DNA of 64,000 nucleotides from Takifugu bimaculatus (lineage: Eukaryota; Chordata; Actinopteri; Tetraodontiformes; Tetraodontidae), in NCBI GenBank assembly GCA_004026145.2, contig CP034986.1, positions 8,114,929 through 8,178,928 of the forward strand, read 5' to 3'. Under the pieces are notes generated by a model. That model had not been told where the DNA came from and made no database searches. It worked only from the letters and a program-made list of their open reading frames with translations. Below are positions 1-12,300 of this stretch, in pieces. Position 1 is the stretch's first letter; each line of letters begins with the position of its first letter. The position numbers and the translations under genes were made by a program.

Positions 1-759
1 TGTGTTGAGGTGAAAGGGACGGGTGCAGCGAGCACGGAAGCAAAACCTTCCAGTCCGACCCTCCCACACCAGAGGAACCAGATTCAGGCCTCTTGTGTTT
101 AAGTTTAATTCCTGGAAAGGTCAGAACGTTACACAGGTCAGAGAGCTGAACGCAGCACGCTAAAAGCTAGCAGGGGGGGGGGGAGATGTTTCTCAAAATG
201 AAACGCAAGAGAACAACAACCCTCCTGTTCCCTCCCGTTAATGTTTGACTCGCGGGTCGGCGCTGCGAAGCAACCAGGAGGGTTTCGTCCCCGCCACCTT
301 ATCAGAGCCGCTCCTGCCACCCGGGACAATGACATTAGCTAAACGGGCAGGTCGAAAACACCTGAAATGTCGCCCAGTGTCCAGGTCCGATCTCTGTTTA
401 TGGCCGACCAACGAAGCTATCGCCAGTATCGCAGTCCTCCGTTACTCCGCTCGACAGCCCGTTCCTCCGAAGGCGCCTCCACGTCCTATCTTATCTGTGC
501 GCGGCTCCAGATTAGCGAATAACCCCGCTGTGCTGGGCGTGTGCCCTATAAACGAACGGATGTCTTCACACGATGTCCCCACAGATGCAGTAAAAGCATA
601 AAAAAGCTGCGGCTCATCGCACAACAGACCGCCTGTGTTCGGATAAGACCGCTAGCGTGCGCCAGAGGATGGAGCCAATTAGCGATTATCGGTGCTAATG
701 ATCCGCCTTCAGCTAACGGACGCGAGGTAAAAACCTCGGATTTTTGAAGCGTTCCTCAC
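1..759. other. Non-coding stretch, probably intron of the RELT-like gene
   Basis: No open frame here resembles a known protein on either strand. Since the transmembrane exon at 760-979 ends with a splice donor on the minus strand, this stretch should be the following intron, and the cytoplasmic-tail exons should lie beyond the left edge. A run of G occurs at about 173-183. Confidence 0.5.
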
Positions 760-979
760 CTTCGCCCAGCTTCCGGGTCCTTGGCTCCATCCCACGTCTC
801 CTCCTCGCCATCCTGGGGCTCGGTGGTGCACCTGTAGCCCTTCCTCTTCAGCACGTGGCAGATCACCACCCCCAGCAGGCCCAGGAGGAAGAAAACGGGC
901 ACCAGGACGAAGGCGATGTAGTTCGGCTGCGTCCCATCGGCTCCACCGCCATCTTTTCCGTTGTTTGTCGCATTATAAG
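760..979 (-). CDS. RELT-family (RELL-like) single-pass membrane protein, one internal exon
   Basis: The minus strand shows one exon bounded by an AG acceptor (plus 980-981) and a GTGAGG donor (plus 754-759). It reads a short polar segment, then a hydrophobic stretch beginning YIAFVLVPVFFLLGLL, followed by CHVLKRKGYRCTTEP and an acidic tail. A juxtamembrane His-hydrophobic-Lys-Lys/Arg-Lys-Gly-Tyr-Arg-Cys motif after one membrane span is typical of RELT, RELL1 and RELL2, TNF-receptor-related proteins that bind OSR1-type kinases and each other at the plasma membrane. The extracellular part in this exon is short and lacks a TNFR cysteine repeat, which favours RELL1 or RELL2 over RELT. The first exon and the cytoplasmic exons were not found; the latter should be to the left of the window. 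Family is fairly sure, paralogue is not. Confidence 0.7.
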
Positions 980-3900
980 CTGTGGGGTGAAGACGGGGGG
1001 GGACAAAGGGAGAAGTTGCTGCAGGTTGTGGAAACGTCCTTCACGGGAACCTGATATCTGAGCAGCTGAGGGGCTCTAAATTCCATCAGCTGTGAGGAGA
1101 CGGAGCTTTGGCGTCCTCTTCCTGGATAATCGGCTGCCTAGCAACCGCAGCAGAGGTCAGAGACCACAAAGTTTATCAGCGTAACCTGATTCCCCCCCAC
1201 CGGTACCAGTTTAGTGGCCTTTCAAGGAAACTCCTTAGCTTGCGTTTATTTCTCTGCGCTCCAGGGATTAGCATGAAGGCTAACTCTACCGTTCCACTTT
1301 TTCCGCTACAATGCGATCAATGTCTTGATTAAATGACCCCTCGGTGGGGTCAAAAGGTCACACCGCTGACGTGAACCCCCCCACACCCCCCGTTCCCGAG
1401 CATGTGAGGCATTCCGGCGCACAGCGGCGCTTTTGTGCGGCGCCGTGCGTGTGAAAACATTGCAGTATGACGAGAGCGGTAAATATAACAGATCGGATCA
1501 CGAGTCCGGACCCGAGCACGTGCACCCTGACGCACGCGCTCCCTCGGATCACAGCGGCCATCCTCCCAGTCCGAGTCAGGACCGCCAGAGGCAGGAAGTC
1601 GGGCAGTATAATCTCATCAGGCTCTCCAAAAATAATCTCAGGCTAATTGGAGGCATATATGAAAGACTAGATTAGCGTCCGTGGGGGGTGATCAGAGCAG
1701 AGACGTGCGGTGGGTCACGGTGAAGCCCCGCCCACATCAGTTTACACCATCCAGACCACCTCTGGGCTGCTGATGGTTCCAGGGTTCAAACAGATCGGAG
1801 TTACGCTTCTGGTCCTCCCGCCGAGTCAGCGCTGGGCTCATTTCCTGCCTGAAGGTCACCGCCGCCGCCATCTGGGCCGCCGCCGCCGCCATCTGCAGCC
1901 CAGAGAAGACCCAAGGAGGCAAGCAGAGAGGAGTGGGAACCGCCCGTTTCTTATCAGTTCATGTTGCAACATCACAGAAGAGGACGCTGCCGTTTTCCGC
2001 CGATATCAGCAGAAACGGCGGCGGCGGCGGCGAGAGGAACCCGAGTGTTCATTAACCTGAAGGTTGCTGACAGACGCGCAAGAGCACATCCAGTCCGCTA
2101 AAAACAAAATTAAAGAAGGCTAGCCACCCTGCACATCCCGCCGTCTTTGATGTGGTCGCGTCTGGAGACTTTAAACGTAACGTTTGCTGCGCGGAGGCCG
2201 CACAAGCGGTTGCACGTGTCCATCCATGGCGCTCCGTGGAGGCAGACACCCTGGCGCTCCGGAGGATGTCCCTTCAACAACGGCGACCCTGTGCTCCCCA
2301 GACAGACGCGACATCAGCGGGGCAACGGTCGCGCCGCTGATTAATGGCAAAGCTAACGGAAAACTGAAATGAAACACAAACATTAAACGAGCGCGCCGCT
2401 AAAGTCGCCGACCTCTGTTGACCCCTGGATCCCAGTGAGGCTACCGCCACGTTCTTTTGGTACCAGGAAAGGGCACCAAAGGTGTGGGGTCAGGTCTGGG
2501 GTTATTTTTTAACTTTGGAAGGTTAAAAATTTGATAATATCCAAAAGAAATTATTCATATTTAGCTTAATTACATGTGCACTCACACGGTGGCTTCCCTG
2601 ACCCTCGACACATCCGAAAATCCCATTTATAAAATAAAAAATAGTTACATTTTTGTGAAATGACGTCAGGGAAATCTTGCATGTGCGTCTCCTGTTGATT
2701 GCACTGATTTGAATGCAAATATTAGAGGAGTGACTCCAAAACACGTGGAGGGTTTCCCACCGGAGCAGAGCGCAACTTTCCAGCTCATTTCCCCCACATG
2801 ACAGCTTTGCTAACTCTGACTCCCACCGACAGCTTCGCAAACTGTCGTCGTGGGTTTTAATGGACATCAAACTTTTCCGAGGTGGAGGAGAGGCGGGCAG
2901 GCGGCGCAGCAGCACCGCCGCTCCGGGCTCGGGGAGCCTGCAAACTTACGCGAAACCGCGATGGGATCCGCCATTCGGTGGACAGGGCCCCTGTTGACCG
3001 GTGGCGACGTCTCTCACAGCCGGGGGTCGAGGTCTCTGGACATCACCCGCGGTGGTCGAACTGAGCTCCGGGGAGGGAGGAACGAACTGTCATCAACGCG
3101 TTTCCTATTTCCCGTGGTCACGCCCGAATCCGACCGAGAGCGAGAGGGGACGAGATGGGTCACTTCCTGCTACTTCCGGTTTCGTGTTGGCGATCTGAAA
3201 TAGAAACGTAGTACCAATATTCTTACTTTAATCTGCTTACATTTGTATTATTTATGGTGAATAGGGTTAAAGAAGTAAGCGCAATTCGACTTTAAAGTGA
3301 AATAAGTGAGGTAGGGTTGAATTAACGGTGAAGACGCGTTTTCTTTGGTAATTAACGCTGTTTATCCAAACGAAAGCTCCCTGGACGTGAGAGCACTGTA
3401 GGTCAGAACCATCCTGCTTTCAGACTAAACCCAGTCCTGTTGTGAGGGCCCCTGACCCCGATGAAGGGTCCCCAACAGGCGTCGGTCTTTTACTGTGATG
3501 TGAGTGTTGCTTCCATCTAGTGGACGAAGCCTGGCACTTCATTTCCTTAAGATGATTTGAATTTTACATGAATTCATTGATTATGTGATTTATTTAAGGC
3601 GATTCCTGCCACCACAGAAGTTTACTTGTTACACTTGTGCACGACCACAAGCCGAGCATGATACACGGATTTTTTGTCGTGAACACGGGCACGACCGAGC
3701 CCACAAAAAACTGGGCCGAAAGATCAGGGTCGTGTTGCCAAATGCGTTCATTTGGATCGGATGTTTTGCCAGGACAACCGCCGACCCACAGAACTCTGGC
3801 ATGAAAATTAAAATATGACCCCATGTTTGAAACACGACTCCTCTTTTTTGTTGTTGTGGATTTAGAGTTGCGGGGAGAACTGTAACTACAGCAACAATAA

Positions 3901-4560
3901 TAATAAAGGTCGAAACAGAAACACCCCTACTCGTGTTTAATCCGTCTGAATATTAGCCAGTGTCCTACGTGGGGTGTCTTAACGACTTTAAATGTCGCTG
4001 AATTAGTTGCCATGTGTGTAAATGCGCGTGTAGACATGAAAATGTGTCACGGGCAAATTCAAACGTGTCCCAGAACCGAAATGAAGGCCAGCAGATGGAG
4101 CCAAACGTCCGTACGAACCGACTCCTCCCAACTTTTGAACGTTTCATTCAGCGTCCTCCAAGTGTGTTCCTCGGTGCGCAGCGTTGTTCCCTCGTGTGTG
4201 ACATGTGTGTGCATCACGTGTATCAGGACACGATGGCCCAGCTTTCTCCCCGGAGTGAAATACCCGGGTCCGGGTCCCACACACGTTAACCGATGGCTGC
4301 GGCCGGGGCCAGTGGCTCCCCCCTGCAGGCCAGATGGTGGACGTTCTGTCAGTTGTAAGAACCGAGACAGTCCAGCAATTGTTTTGAAATAATCTGAGGG
4401 TTTTTTTTCCCTCTCTGAGTTGATATAAACCTGGATTTGAGAGATCACATAGGTATTGTGCCGTTTGGGAGAGGATGTATGCGTGTTTCCACTCGCTCCT
4501 GAGGTGTTTACAGGTGCTGGACGGCCACACCATCTGCCTCGTGCTCCGCGAGTAGAACAT
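980..4560. other. Upstream part of the RELT-like gene and intergenic DNA
   Basis: No convincing coding exon was found. A short GCC-rich run lies at 1857-1893. A GC-rich, CpG-containing patch at about 2840-3150 could be the promoter of the minus-strand RELT-like gene, but no first exon could be proved. A perfect TGACGTCA (CRE) occurs at 2661-2668 and a CACGTG at 4215-4220. Confidence 0.4.
1857..1893. repeat. GCC-rich trinucleotide run
   Basis: Two blocks of repeated CGC/GCC triplets separated by a short CATCTGGG spacer. It lies in non-coding DNA upstream of the RELT-like transmembrane exon. Confidence 0.6.
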
Positions 4561-4566
4561 TTCGAG

Positions 4567-5034
4567 TGACGTCACCCCCCGCCCGCACGTTGAAATGAGG
4601 TCTGGCTGCGACCGTACAGTGAAAAGAAAAGCGCAGTCAAATCTTTCCGCGTTGTGCTGTCGCTCGTACACACGCGACAATCATCAACAATTAGTGTTGA
4701 CAACAATTAGCATATCAGCTAACGATGCCAACGATGTCGGTTCTGAATAGCGCATTGACGCCCGACGCTCCCGCAACGCGCCAGCAGATGTAGTTGCGAC
4801 CTTATTCGTCGGATTACGGCCGCCGCACGTCGGGAACATCGTGCTCTGTTCCGCTCCTGTGTTTTGACTCGAACTCCTGCTGCAACGTGATCAACGAGCC
4901 TCGTGCAGCGACCAGCGCCCCGACTGGCCAATGAAATCACAGCGGGGCGTTTATAGGCGGGGAAATGAGCCGCCGCTGTCCAATCGCCGTGCTTGGACTC
5001 GACGTCACGCCCCGACGGTGTACCGGCACGTGTA
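4567..5034 (+). promoter_or_regulatory. per1: Probable per1 promoter: CREs, CCAAT boxes and an E-box
   Basis: A perfect CRE (TGACGTCA) is at 4567-4574. A second, one-sided CRE (GACGTCA) is at 5001-5007 and a perfect E-box (CACGTG) at 5027-5032. CCAAT boxes occur at about 4928-4932 and 4979-4983, with another just downstream near 5051. The region is GC-rich and lies just before a GTGAGA splice donor at 5201. Known vertebrate Per1 promoters use CLOCK:BMAL1 E-boxes for rhythm and a CRE for light or cAMP induction. Assignment to per1 rests on order and strand; no mapped start site is visible. Confidence 0.55.
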
Positions 5035-5089
5035 CCCTTGCGTGTAAGCTCCAATTGGTCGGGACAGAAACATGCCCTGAGAAGGCGAA

Positions 5090-5200
5090 ACGGACCGCAC
5101 AGCAGAGACAAGTCGAGCTGCTTTTACGCTGTTTATTTCCCGTAGTTTGGTGGAAAACTTTGATGGAATAACACCCTTATAGTCTGGGGACGTCTTTCAG
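5090..5200 (+). other. per1: Probable untranslated first exon of per1
   Basis: A GTGAGA donor starts at 5201 (preceded by CTTTCAG), and no long frame precedes it. The next acceptor in the right place is at 8986-8987, leading into the exon that carries the per1 start codon. The left edge is a guess. Confidence 0.4.
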
Positions 5201-7199
5201 GTGAGATGGTGCTTTGGCTGATGCCTTTTCTGTTTGGCTGCGCTTTGTTAGCTAGCATGCTAACGGTAGCTGTCAAAAGAGCTGCTTATAAACAGACGCC
5301 TGTGATTTAGAAGCAGCAGCCCACGATCATAATAGTTAATTACAGCTGTGGATGGTGGGGAATTTGGGCTCTTTTTTTATTATTATTATTATTTATTTAT
5401 TTATATATTTTTTATGGGCGTTTGGCACCAAATCTGGCAGATGCCCAAATCAAATTGAAAGGAAATGTTCTAAAAGTGGCCCGGGCTGTAAAACCAGACT
5501 GTAACGCGGCCAATATTCGTCGAGAACTCGGTGTGTTTTTGTCCTCTGAACTCGGTAAAGGGGGTTTCTGTGGAGTGGACATGCATGTGAACGTTGCACA
5601 ATAGCGCCTGGGCTTCCGTGATAGGTTCCTACTGTACACTATTTACGTTCTGGCCCCATTACGTGTTCTTCTGAAACTAGATTTAAGAAAAAAAAAAAAA
5701 AAAAAAACTCTTATCAGCCACCTATTACATTGTTAACAACCTATCTATAACGCAACCGCCATGCCTTGCAATAACAAACTAATATTGCCAATCTTGTTTA
5801 TGTTCCACGCATTTGAACTGGTCATTTTTGGGAACGTCAGCAGTTTGAGCTACTCTTGTAACCTGTGGAACATGTGATGCTCTGTGCACCACCATTAATA
5901 CCCCCCCCCATGCTGCAGCCACCCTGTTTATTCCATGCATGAGCCGTGTCCATGTGCGCCTTTTTCTAGTGCGTTCTCGGTGAATGCATTAAAGGGAAAA
6001 GTGGCGAGCATGTGGAGCGACAGGCTGCCATGAATCTGCCTCCCACAGCATCCACGGAGGCCACTTCCAGCGCTCTGGCACGCTGCTTCTCTCCCATTTT
6101 GCATTTCTGGCCCTAAATCTGCGCACGCCACTTGTTTACAGGGCACTGTTCCAGGGCCTGGTTGTAAATCTGGGGGCTAACGCAACACTTGACTCCAGAG
6201 TAGCCACATTTCTCTAAAATGTCGAGATATGAAGCAGGAAGGAAGCGGCGAGGGTGGGATTTCTGGATGAGAAGGCAAAAGCGGAGCGCCACAACAAACC
6301 ATTTGCACTTGCAGCACATAAAACCTTGATGTGGAGGCCGGGGTGGCGGCCCGTTTCGGCGCCCCTCGGCCCAACACGGACAGGGCCTGAACATTTGCTG
6401 CATCGCGCGTCTGCAGGTGCGATCAGGAGAGAAAATGTTTGCGTGGGTGTTGGTTTTAGCCGCCTCTCCTGGACGGGGGCAGAGCAAACTTTAGGACATG
6501 TCACGCTAATTCAGAACCACCTGTTTTAGGAGCAGGTGGGGGGGAACCGTCTGAGCTGACTTTTAGTTTTAGCAACGCAGCAGCGTTTTGACTGGCTTGG
6601 TTCTGACATGACACAGATTCCTGAGGAAAGGCCGTTTGATTTGGCGCCACCTGCTGGTGGAAACACAGACTGCCGGTTCTGAACGTTCGTCTCAGCCGCC
6701 TGTCCTAAAGTGGGACCTGTTGTGACTTCTGGGAACAAACGAGGATGCTTCTAAAACCACAAATTTAACCCAGAACTTGTGAAAGACATTTATAATTTGG
6801 CAGAAATTAATTAGAATTATTTCGTTTATACATCCTAAAATCTGAAACAGAATTTCTACTGTCCAAAAAAAGCAGATAAAAGAGATTAACCACTACACAA
6901 CATGTGCATGTTTTAATTCTTTCACTTTAGAATTAAAAAAAAAAAAAAAAATGACCGGAGCATCAAACCAAATCCACCTTAATATTTAAGGTCGCGAACG
7001 AAAGCTATCTGCATCCTTCAATTAGTGAAACTCTTAATTATTTAATTATCTGGTCACAGTTTCACGCAGTTGCATCACGCATCTTTTCCCACACGTCTCC
7101 TCTGTCCCGGAAGTGTAGGACACAGGTGATTCGCCCATGATGATCTTGTCGGACCACCTTAAAACGCTGTTATGTAATTCGTACTACCGTGAATCATGT

Positions 7200-7450
7200 G
7201 GCTGTGAAAGGTCCGCGCCCCCCTCCAGACCCATGCGAGGCGCGCGTGTCTTTGTCTCACAAACGGCGCGCGGACGCCCAAACGTTCGCGCGCGCGCGCA
7301 AACACACGCCACTGGATGCGTGACGCGCCCTCTCATTGGTCCGGCAAGGCGGCCAATCGACATGCGGCGACGCTTGCGGAAAATACCGCTGCGTACACGT
7401 GCTGAACGCGCAGTGGGAGCGAGGCGCGCCGCACGCGCGTGGGAATAAAA
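7200..7450 (+). promoter_or_regulatory. CpG-rich island with CCAAT boxes and an E-box
   Basis: Dense CpG sequence (many GCGCGC words) with an inverted CCAAT (ATTGG, about 7335-7340), a direct CCAAT (about 7352-7356) and a perfect E-box CACGTG at 7396-7401. This resembles a second promoter. Mammalian Per1 uses two alternative first exons, so an internal per1 promoter is plausible, but no splice donor clearly pairs with it. Confidence 0.35.
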
Positions 7451-7759
7451 CAAAACGCGGACCATCCGACGCGGCTGCGTTTTTTTTTTTTTATTATCAT
7501 TTATCTTAAAGCCATAAAGTGATCTGAGCCCGCATGCGGTGACGTGACAGGGCAGGCGGAACACGCATGTTCGCGCGCACGCAGCGGCAGCGGAGCCACA
7601 CCTTCCTGCAGCCTCCAAGTGCACAAGAGAGCAGGGAAGCGTTTTGGTACCGACACATCTTATTTGACGTGGATTGTGTGTTAAACTGTAGAGTTTTGTA
7701 GCGTCACATTGCAAATGTGCTACTGTACTGACCAGGAACGCACACTGGTGTGTAGTTCA

Positions 7760-7762
<3 letters not shown>

Positions 7763-7792
<30 letters not shown>
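7763..7792. repeat. (TG)n microsatellite
   Basis: About 15 uninterrupted TG units in the inferred first intron of per1. Confidence 0.95.
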
Positions 7793-7793
<1 letters not shown>

Positions 7794-9336
7794 ATTATTC
7801 ACAATGTTTCGCTGCTTAATCAGACTCTCCTGTCACAAACACGCTCCTTCCCTCCCGCCCAAAACTCCTGGAACAGGAGCACAGGAACTCTTTAGTCCGC
7901 CATGAGTGCCGGCAGAAACCCCCGTGTAGCTCGCCACCTGGCGCCGTCTTATCAAATGGCCCCCCACCGTGGAGCGGGTGGGTGGAGCAGGAAGGCTGCC
8001 ATCCTCACCTCGTGGCGTCTGTTTATGTCACCGCGCATGGAAGCGTGCATCGCTGCCAGCCTGCCGAACGCCCACTCGCACTCTGCTTGCATATTTACAT
8101 CTTATATTCGCTGCCCCCCCCCCCCAGGCGCCCACCCGGTCTGCCCGCACGGGCACTCGTCTGGTCGCGCGCATCGCCCATCTGACCACACAGATCGGCC
8201 ATTAGCATTCGACGGCCCCCGGGGAGGCGACGCTGATGCCACGCCGCGTGTGTTCGTTGTACAATTTAACTCAAAGGCCGTACTTTAAGGGGGCTTTGGG
8301 GCAGGAAAACTACCCCGACACCGGACCAGGAGCCGAGCCGTCTCTCTGTGCAACGTGCACGCTGAAAACATCAGCCTACCCTTGGGACACATGCAAAGAG
8401 GTTGATGGGGCATCAAATTGGAAGCACTGAATGACCAAGGCCGGACTCCTCGGTCCTTCTGGTCGCATCTGCAGGGCTTAAGGGATTATGGCGTGTCTCT
8501 GTTGTTTGGGGAATAAATAGCAACAGACTCTGACTTGCGTAGGTGGTGGCCATATATACACTTGTAGGCGCTGTTCCCATGCAATCCTCAGTTTATAGGG
8601 ACGCTCTGGTGGGGATCGGTGCCCTGCGGCGCTGTTCTGTTCCTTTTGGGATAGAACAAGACTTATCTCTGACGAACAACAATGTTCCCTGTAACGAGCC
8701 CGCGTCCACCTGGACTATATTCGGACCTGCGAACACGCACTTGTGGATTATTGTCCATCTGCACTCAGGTGATCGTCTCTAAATCTGGGTGAAGAGCGAA
8801 CAGCTGGCAAAGGCGAGGCGCTGAAAACATCCCACGGCCACATTTGAATCTCCACCAAAGGTCGAGCTGATACAGTGCTGATAAAGGGCCTGTTTTTGAC
8901 CTTGGGAGATGCCTGCAGCCCCGTGACAAGGCTTTCACTAAATCTGTTGCTGATATTATTCCCTCCTCTCCCTTTCTGTCATCTCAGGTGGCCTTCAGCA
9001 CCCACAGCAGCGCATCTCTGAGGCGCGAAGAGGAGCCACCAGAGCTGTTTTCTCACCGTCCCACACAGGCGTTCGCCCCATCTGTTGGAACACTCGCGCC
9101 AAAGCAGAAAATCACCTCCAGAGCGACACTTGTCATTTCGCTGAGCGCTCCGGCAGCTCGAGAGGGCCCCGAGGCCCGAACCGCTCAGATCGCTGGTTCC
9201 GAAGATGAGATTCTCTCCTTAGTTATTTCAACAAAACCAGTCACAATGATCCACTTGTGTTTAAATAGCAGCCCCACCTAATCCGAAGCTGCGACGACAC
9301 CGCGATAAAGCTGCACCAGCCTCATCCTACTCTAGT

Positions 9337-12300
9337 ATGAGTTATGCCAACCCCAACCCAACGTCCAGCACCAGCGCTCGGGGGCGAGTGGCAACAGCTG
9401 ATGAGAAAGACAAAGGCGAGGAGGCTTCCTTAAGCTCGCCCAAGCCCAGCAGTGGTCAGGCCCAGGCCACCGCTGCCCATGAGGAACACGGGGGAGGGTC
9501 CGGGGGGGGCTCGTCTCCCAGCGGAGGGTCCGGAGGTTCGTCCGGGCACCAGAGGGGGTCCAACCTGGACGACATGGACGGAGTCTCCAGCGGGAACGAC
9601 TCGGGCGAGAGGGAAAGCGAAGGCGGGATGGAGAGGGAGACCCACGGACGCGAATCCACTCGCAGCTCCCGCAGCGGCAAGGACTCCGGTCTGATGCTGG
9701 AAACCACAGAGAGCAACAAAAGGTCAGGAGGGAGATCGTAAACACCTTTTGCCGCTCGCCGTGCTCCGGTTTGACCGTTATTTCCCTCCCCAGCTCCAAC
9801 TCCCAAAGCCTGTCGCCCCCTAGCGGCTCCCTGGCGTACAGCCTGCTGTCCAACAGCACGGAGCAGGACCTGCCCTCCACCTCCGGCTGCAGCAGCAACC
9901 AGTCAGCCAGGGTCCAGACCCAGAAGGAGCTGATGAAGGCCATCAAAGAGCTGAAGCTGCGTCTCCCCTCCGAGCGCAAGGCAAAGGGCCACTCCAGCAC
10001 CCTGAACGCCCTCAAATACGCCCTCCAGTGTGTCAAACAAGTCCGAGGTGAGGCGGTCGTTTCCTCGCAGTCCGCCTGCTCCTTTAGCCGTGTTGTTTTT
10101 AGCTGACACCTGTTTGTCCGTCCAGCCAACAAGGAGTACTACCACCAGTGGAGCGTGGAGGAGTGCCACGGCTGCAGCCTGGACCTGTCGGCGTTCACGA
10201 TCGAGGAGCTGGACAACATCACCTCGGAGTACACCCTGAAAAACACCGTACGTCCAGAGAGTTTCTGCTCAGCGCCTCAGAGCAGCGGGAGGCGGCTTCA
10301 CTCACCTGTCTCCGTTTGTTCTTCCAGGACACCTTCTCCATAGCCGTGTCGTTCCTGTCCGGGAAGGTCGTGTACGTGTCGCCCCAGGGGTCGTCCCTCC
10401 TGCGCTGCAAGCCCGAGTATCTCCAGGGAACTGTGTTTTCGGAGCTCCTGGCGCCGCAGGACGTCAGCACCTTCTACAGCGGCACGGCGCCCTGCCGCCT
10501 GCCGCCCTGGGCTTCCTGCATCGGCTCCGGTGAGCTGAAACCCGGCTCTTGCGTCCGGATCCGAAAGCCTGTCTCCGCCATTGACGCTTCCCTGTCCCCG
10601 CAGTGTCCACTTCTGTCGACTACACTCAGGAGAAGTCCATGTTCTGCCGGATCAGCGCCGACCGGACGCAGGGCGGCGAGATGCGCTACTGCCCCTATCG
10701 CCTCACGCCGTACCAGCTGACCATCAAAGACTCGGACGCCGCCGAGCCGCAGCCGTGCTGCCTGCTCATCGCTGAACGGGTCCACTCCGGATACGAAGGT
10801 TCGCCTCTTTTGATGCCTCTTTTGTGCAGTGGAGATTAATAGAAGCGGGTCGGGATAACCCAGGCCCGCCTCACAGCCATTTTGGCTCCTACCTAAAGAG
10901 GGTCGACGTTTGTTCGCCTCAGCTCTTCAAAACCAATAATCATATTTCCACTTCAGAATCAAAAATAGCTCAACCGCGGCAGGACGGGGAATGTAAACTG
11001 CCCACGCTGCTTTATCACAACTCTGTTTGGACTTATCAGCTTGTCCTCCAGACTTATTTTCCATCTGTGTCCCCCTCAGCTCCTCGTATCCCTCCCGACA
11101 AGAGAATCTTCACCACCAGCCACACTCCCAGCTGCCTCTTCCAGGAAGTTGACGAAAGGTCAGTGAGCTCCTCCCCATCCCGCCGCCCAAAGCCAAGCAC
11201 GTTCTAATGTAATTGATGGTGTCGGCAGGGCGGTGCCGCTGCTGGGCTACCTGCCTCAGGACCTGGTGGGGACGCCGACGCTGCTCCACATCCACCCCGA
11301 CGACAGGCCCATGATGGTGGCGATACACGAGAAGAGTGAGTCTATTTCGTGGCTTCGCCCTCCTCTCTCCTCCCACATCCGTCACCAACACTGACAAAAA
11401 CATCGTGGCCGTTCCGCGCTTGATTAATCCCGCCACCTTCCCGTCGGTCTATTATGCCTCCGCTTGTTTTTTCCCATGAATATTAAAGTCCGTCACGACT
11501 TGTCTCAGTCTTTCAGTTCGCCGGGCAGCCGTTTGAATACGCACCGTTGAGGATGTGCGCCCGCAACGGGGAATATCTGACCATCGACACCAGCTGGTCT
11601 TCCTTTGTCAACCCCTGGAGCCGCAAGGTCGCGTTCATCGTGGGCCGCCACAAAGTCCGAACGTAAGTCGCCGCTCCGCCTTCTGAAAGACCTCTCCCGC
11701 CCGCTCGCTTGTGCTGATTATCCCGACGTTCCCGTCTTTAGGAGTCCTCTGAATGAAGACGTGTTTGCGGCGCCGCCGGGATACGAGAGCCGGGTCACGA
11801 CGCCGGACGTCATCCAGCTGAGCGAGCAGATCCACCGGATCCTGGCTCAGCCTGTGCACAACGGCGGCTCCCAGGGTTACAGCTCGCTGGGCTCCAGCGG
11901 CTCCAGAGACTCCCGCCGGTCGCACCAGCAGCACCTCAGCGCCGCCTCGTCCAGCGACAGCAACGGCCCGGCCATGGACGAGGCCGCCGCCGTGGTGGCT
12001 CTGCACAAACCGGTGAGTCCGGCAGAGACGAAGGAGGTGGACCCCCCCCAAAACGTTAGGCCGCGCTCCCTCGAGGGTCACGTGCAACTTTTGTTCTCTC
12101 AGATGACGTTCCAGCAAATCTGCAAAGACGTCCACATGGTGAAGACGAACGGACAGCAGATGTTTATCGAGTCCCGTAACCGGCCGCCGCCCAGAAAGAA
12201 CAGCGCAGGTAGACGGAGGGACCGGGACGACGCGTCCCCAGCAAAACGTCCAGAGACTTGACGTTTCTGCTCTTTCTGCTCAGGTCCAACAAACATCACA

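Larger units (their letters stand above)
5201..8987 (+). other. per1: First intron of per1 (inferred)
   Basis: No coding exon was recognised. It holds a poly-A run at about 5686-5706, another A run near 6935-6950, a (TG)15 microsatellite at 7763-7792, and a CpG-rich promoter-like island at about 7200-7450. TTAGC/GCTAGC/GCTAAC words cluster at 5247-5270. Confidence 0.45.

Noticed and set aside
2171..2383. Minus-strand frame starting MFVFHFSFPLALPL as a signal-peptide exon of the RELT-like gene
   Set aside because: The hydrophobic start is suggestive, but there is no donor in the right phase and no match to the family N terminus.
4144..4680. Open frame of 178 codons on the minus strand
   Set aside because: No domain, no matching splice pattern and no start context; probably chance.
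7184..7714. Open frame of 176 codons on the minus strand
   Set aside because: It lies in the CpG-rich island, has an Arg/Ala-rich composition and no recognisable domain.
9332..10132. Open frame of 266 codons on the minus strand
   Set aside because: It is antisense to per1 exons, has no family resemblance, and reflects the GC-rich codon use of per1.
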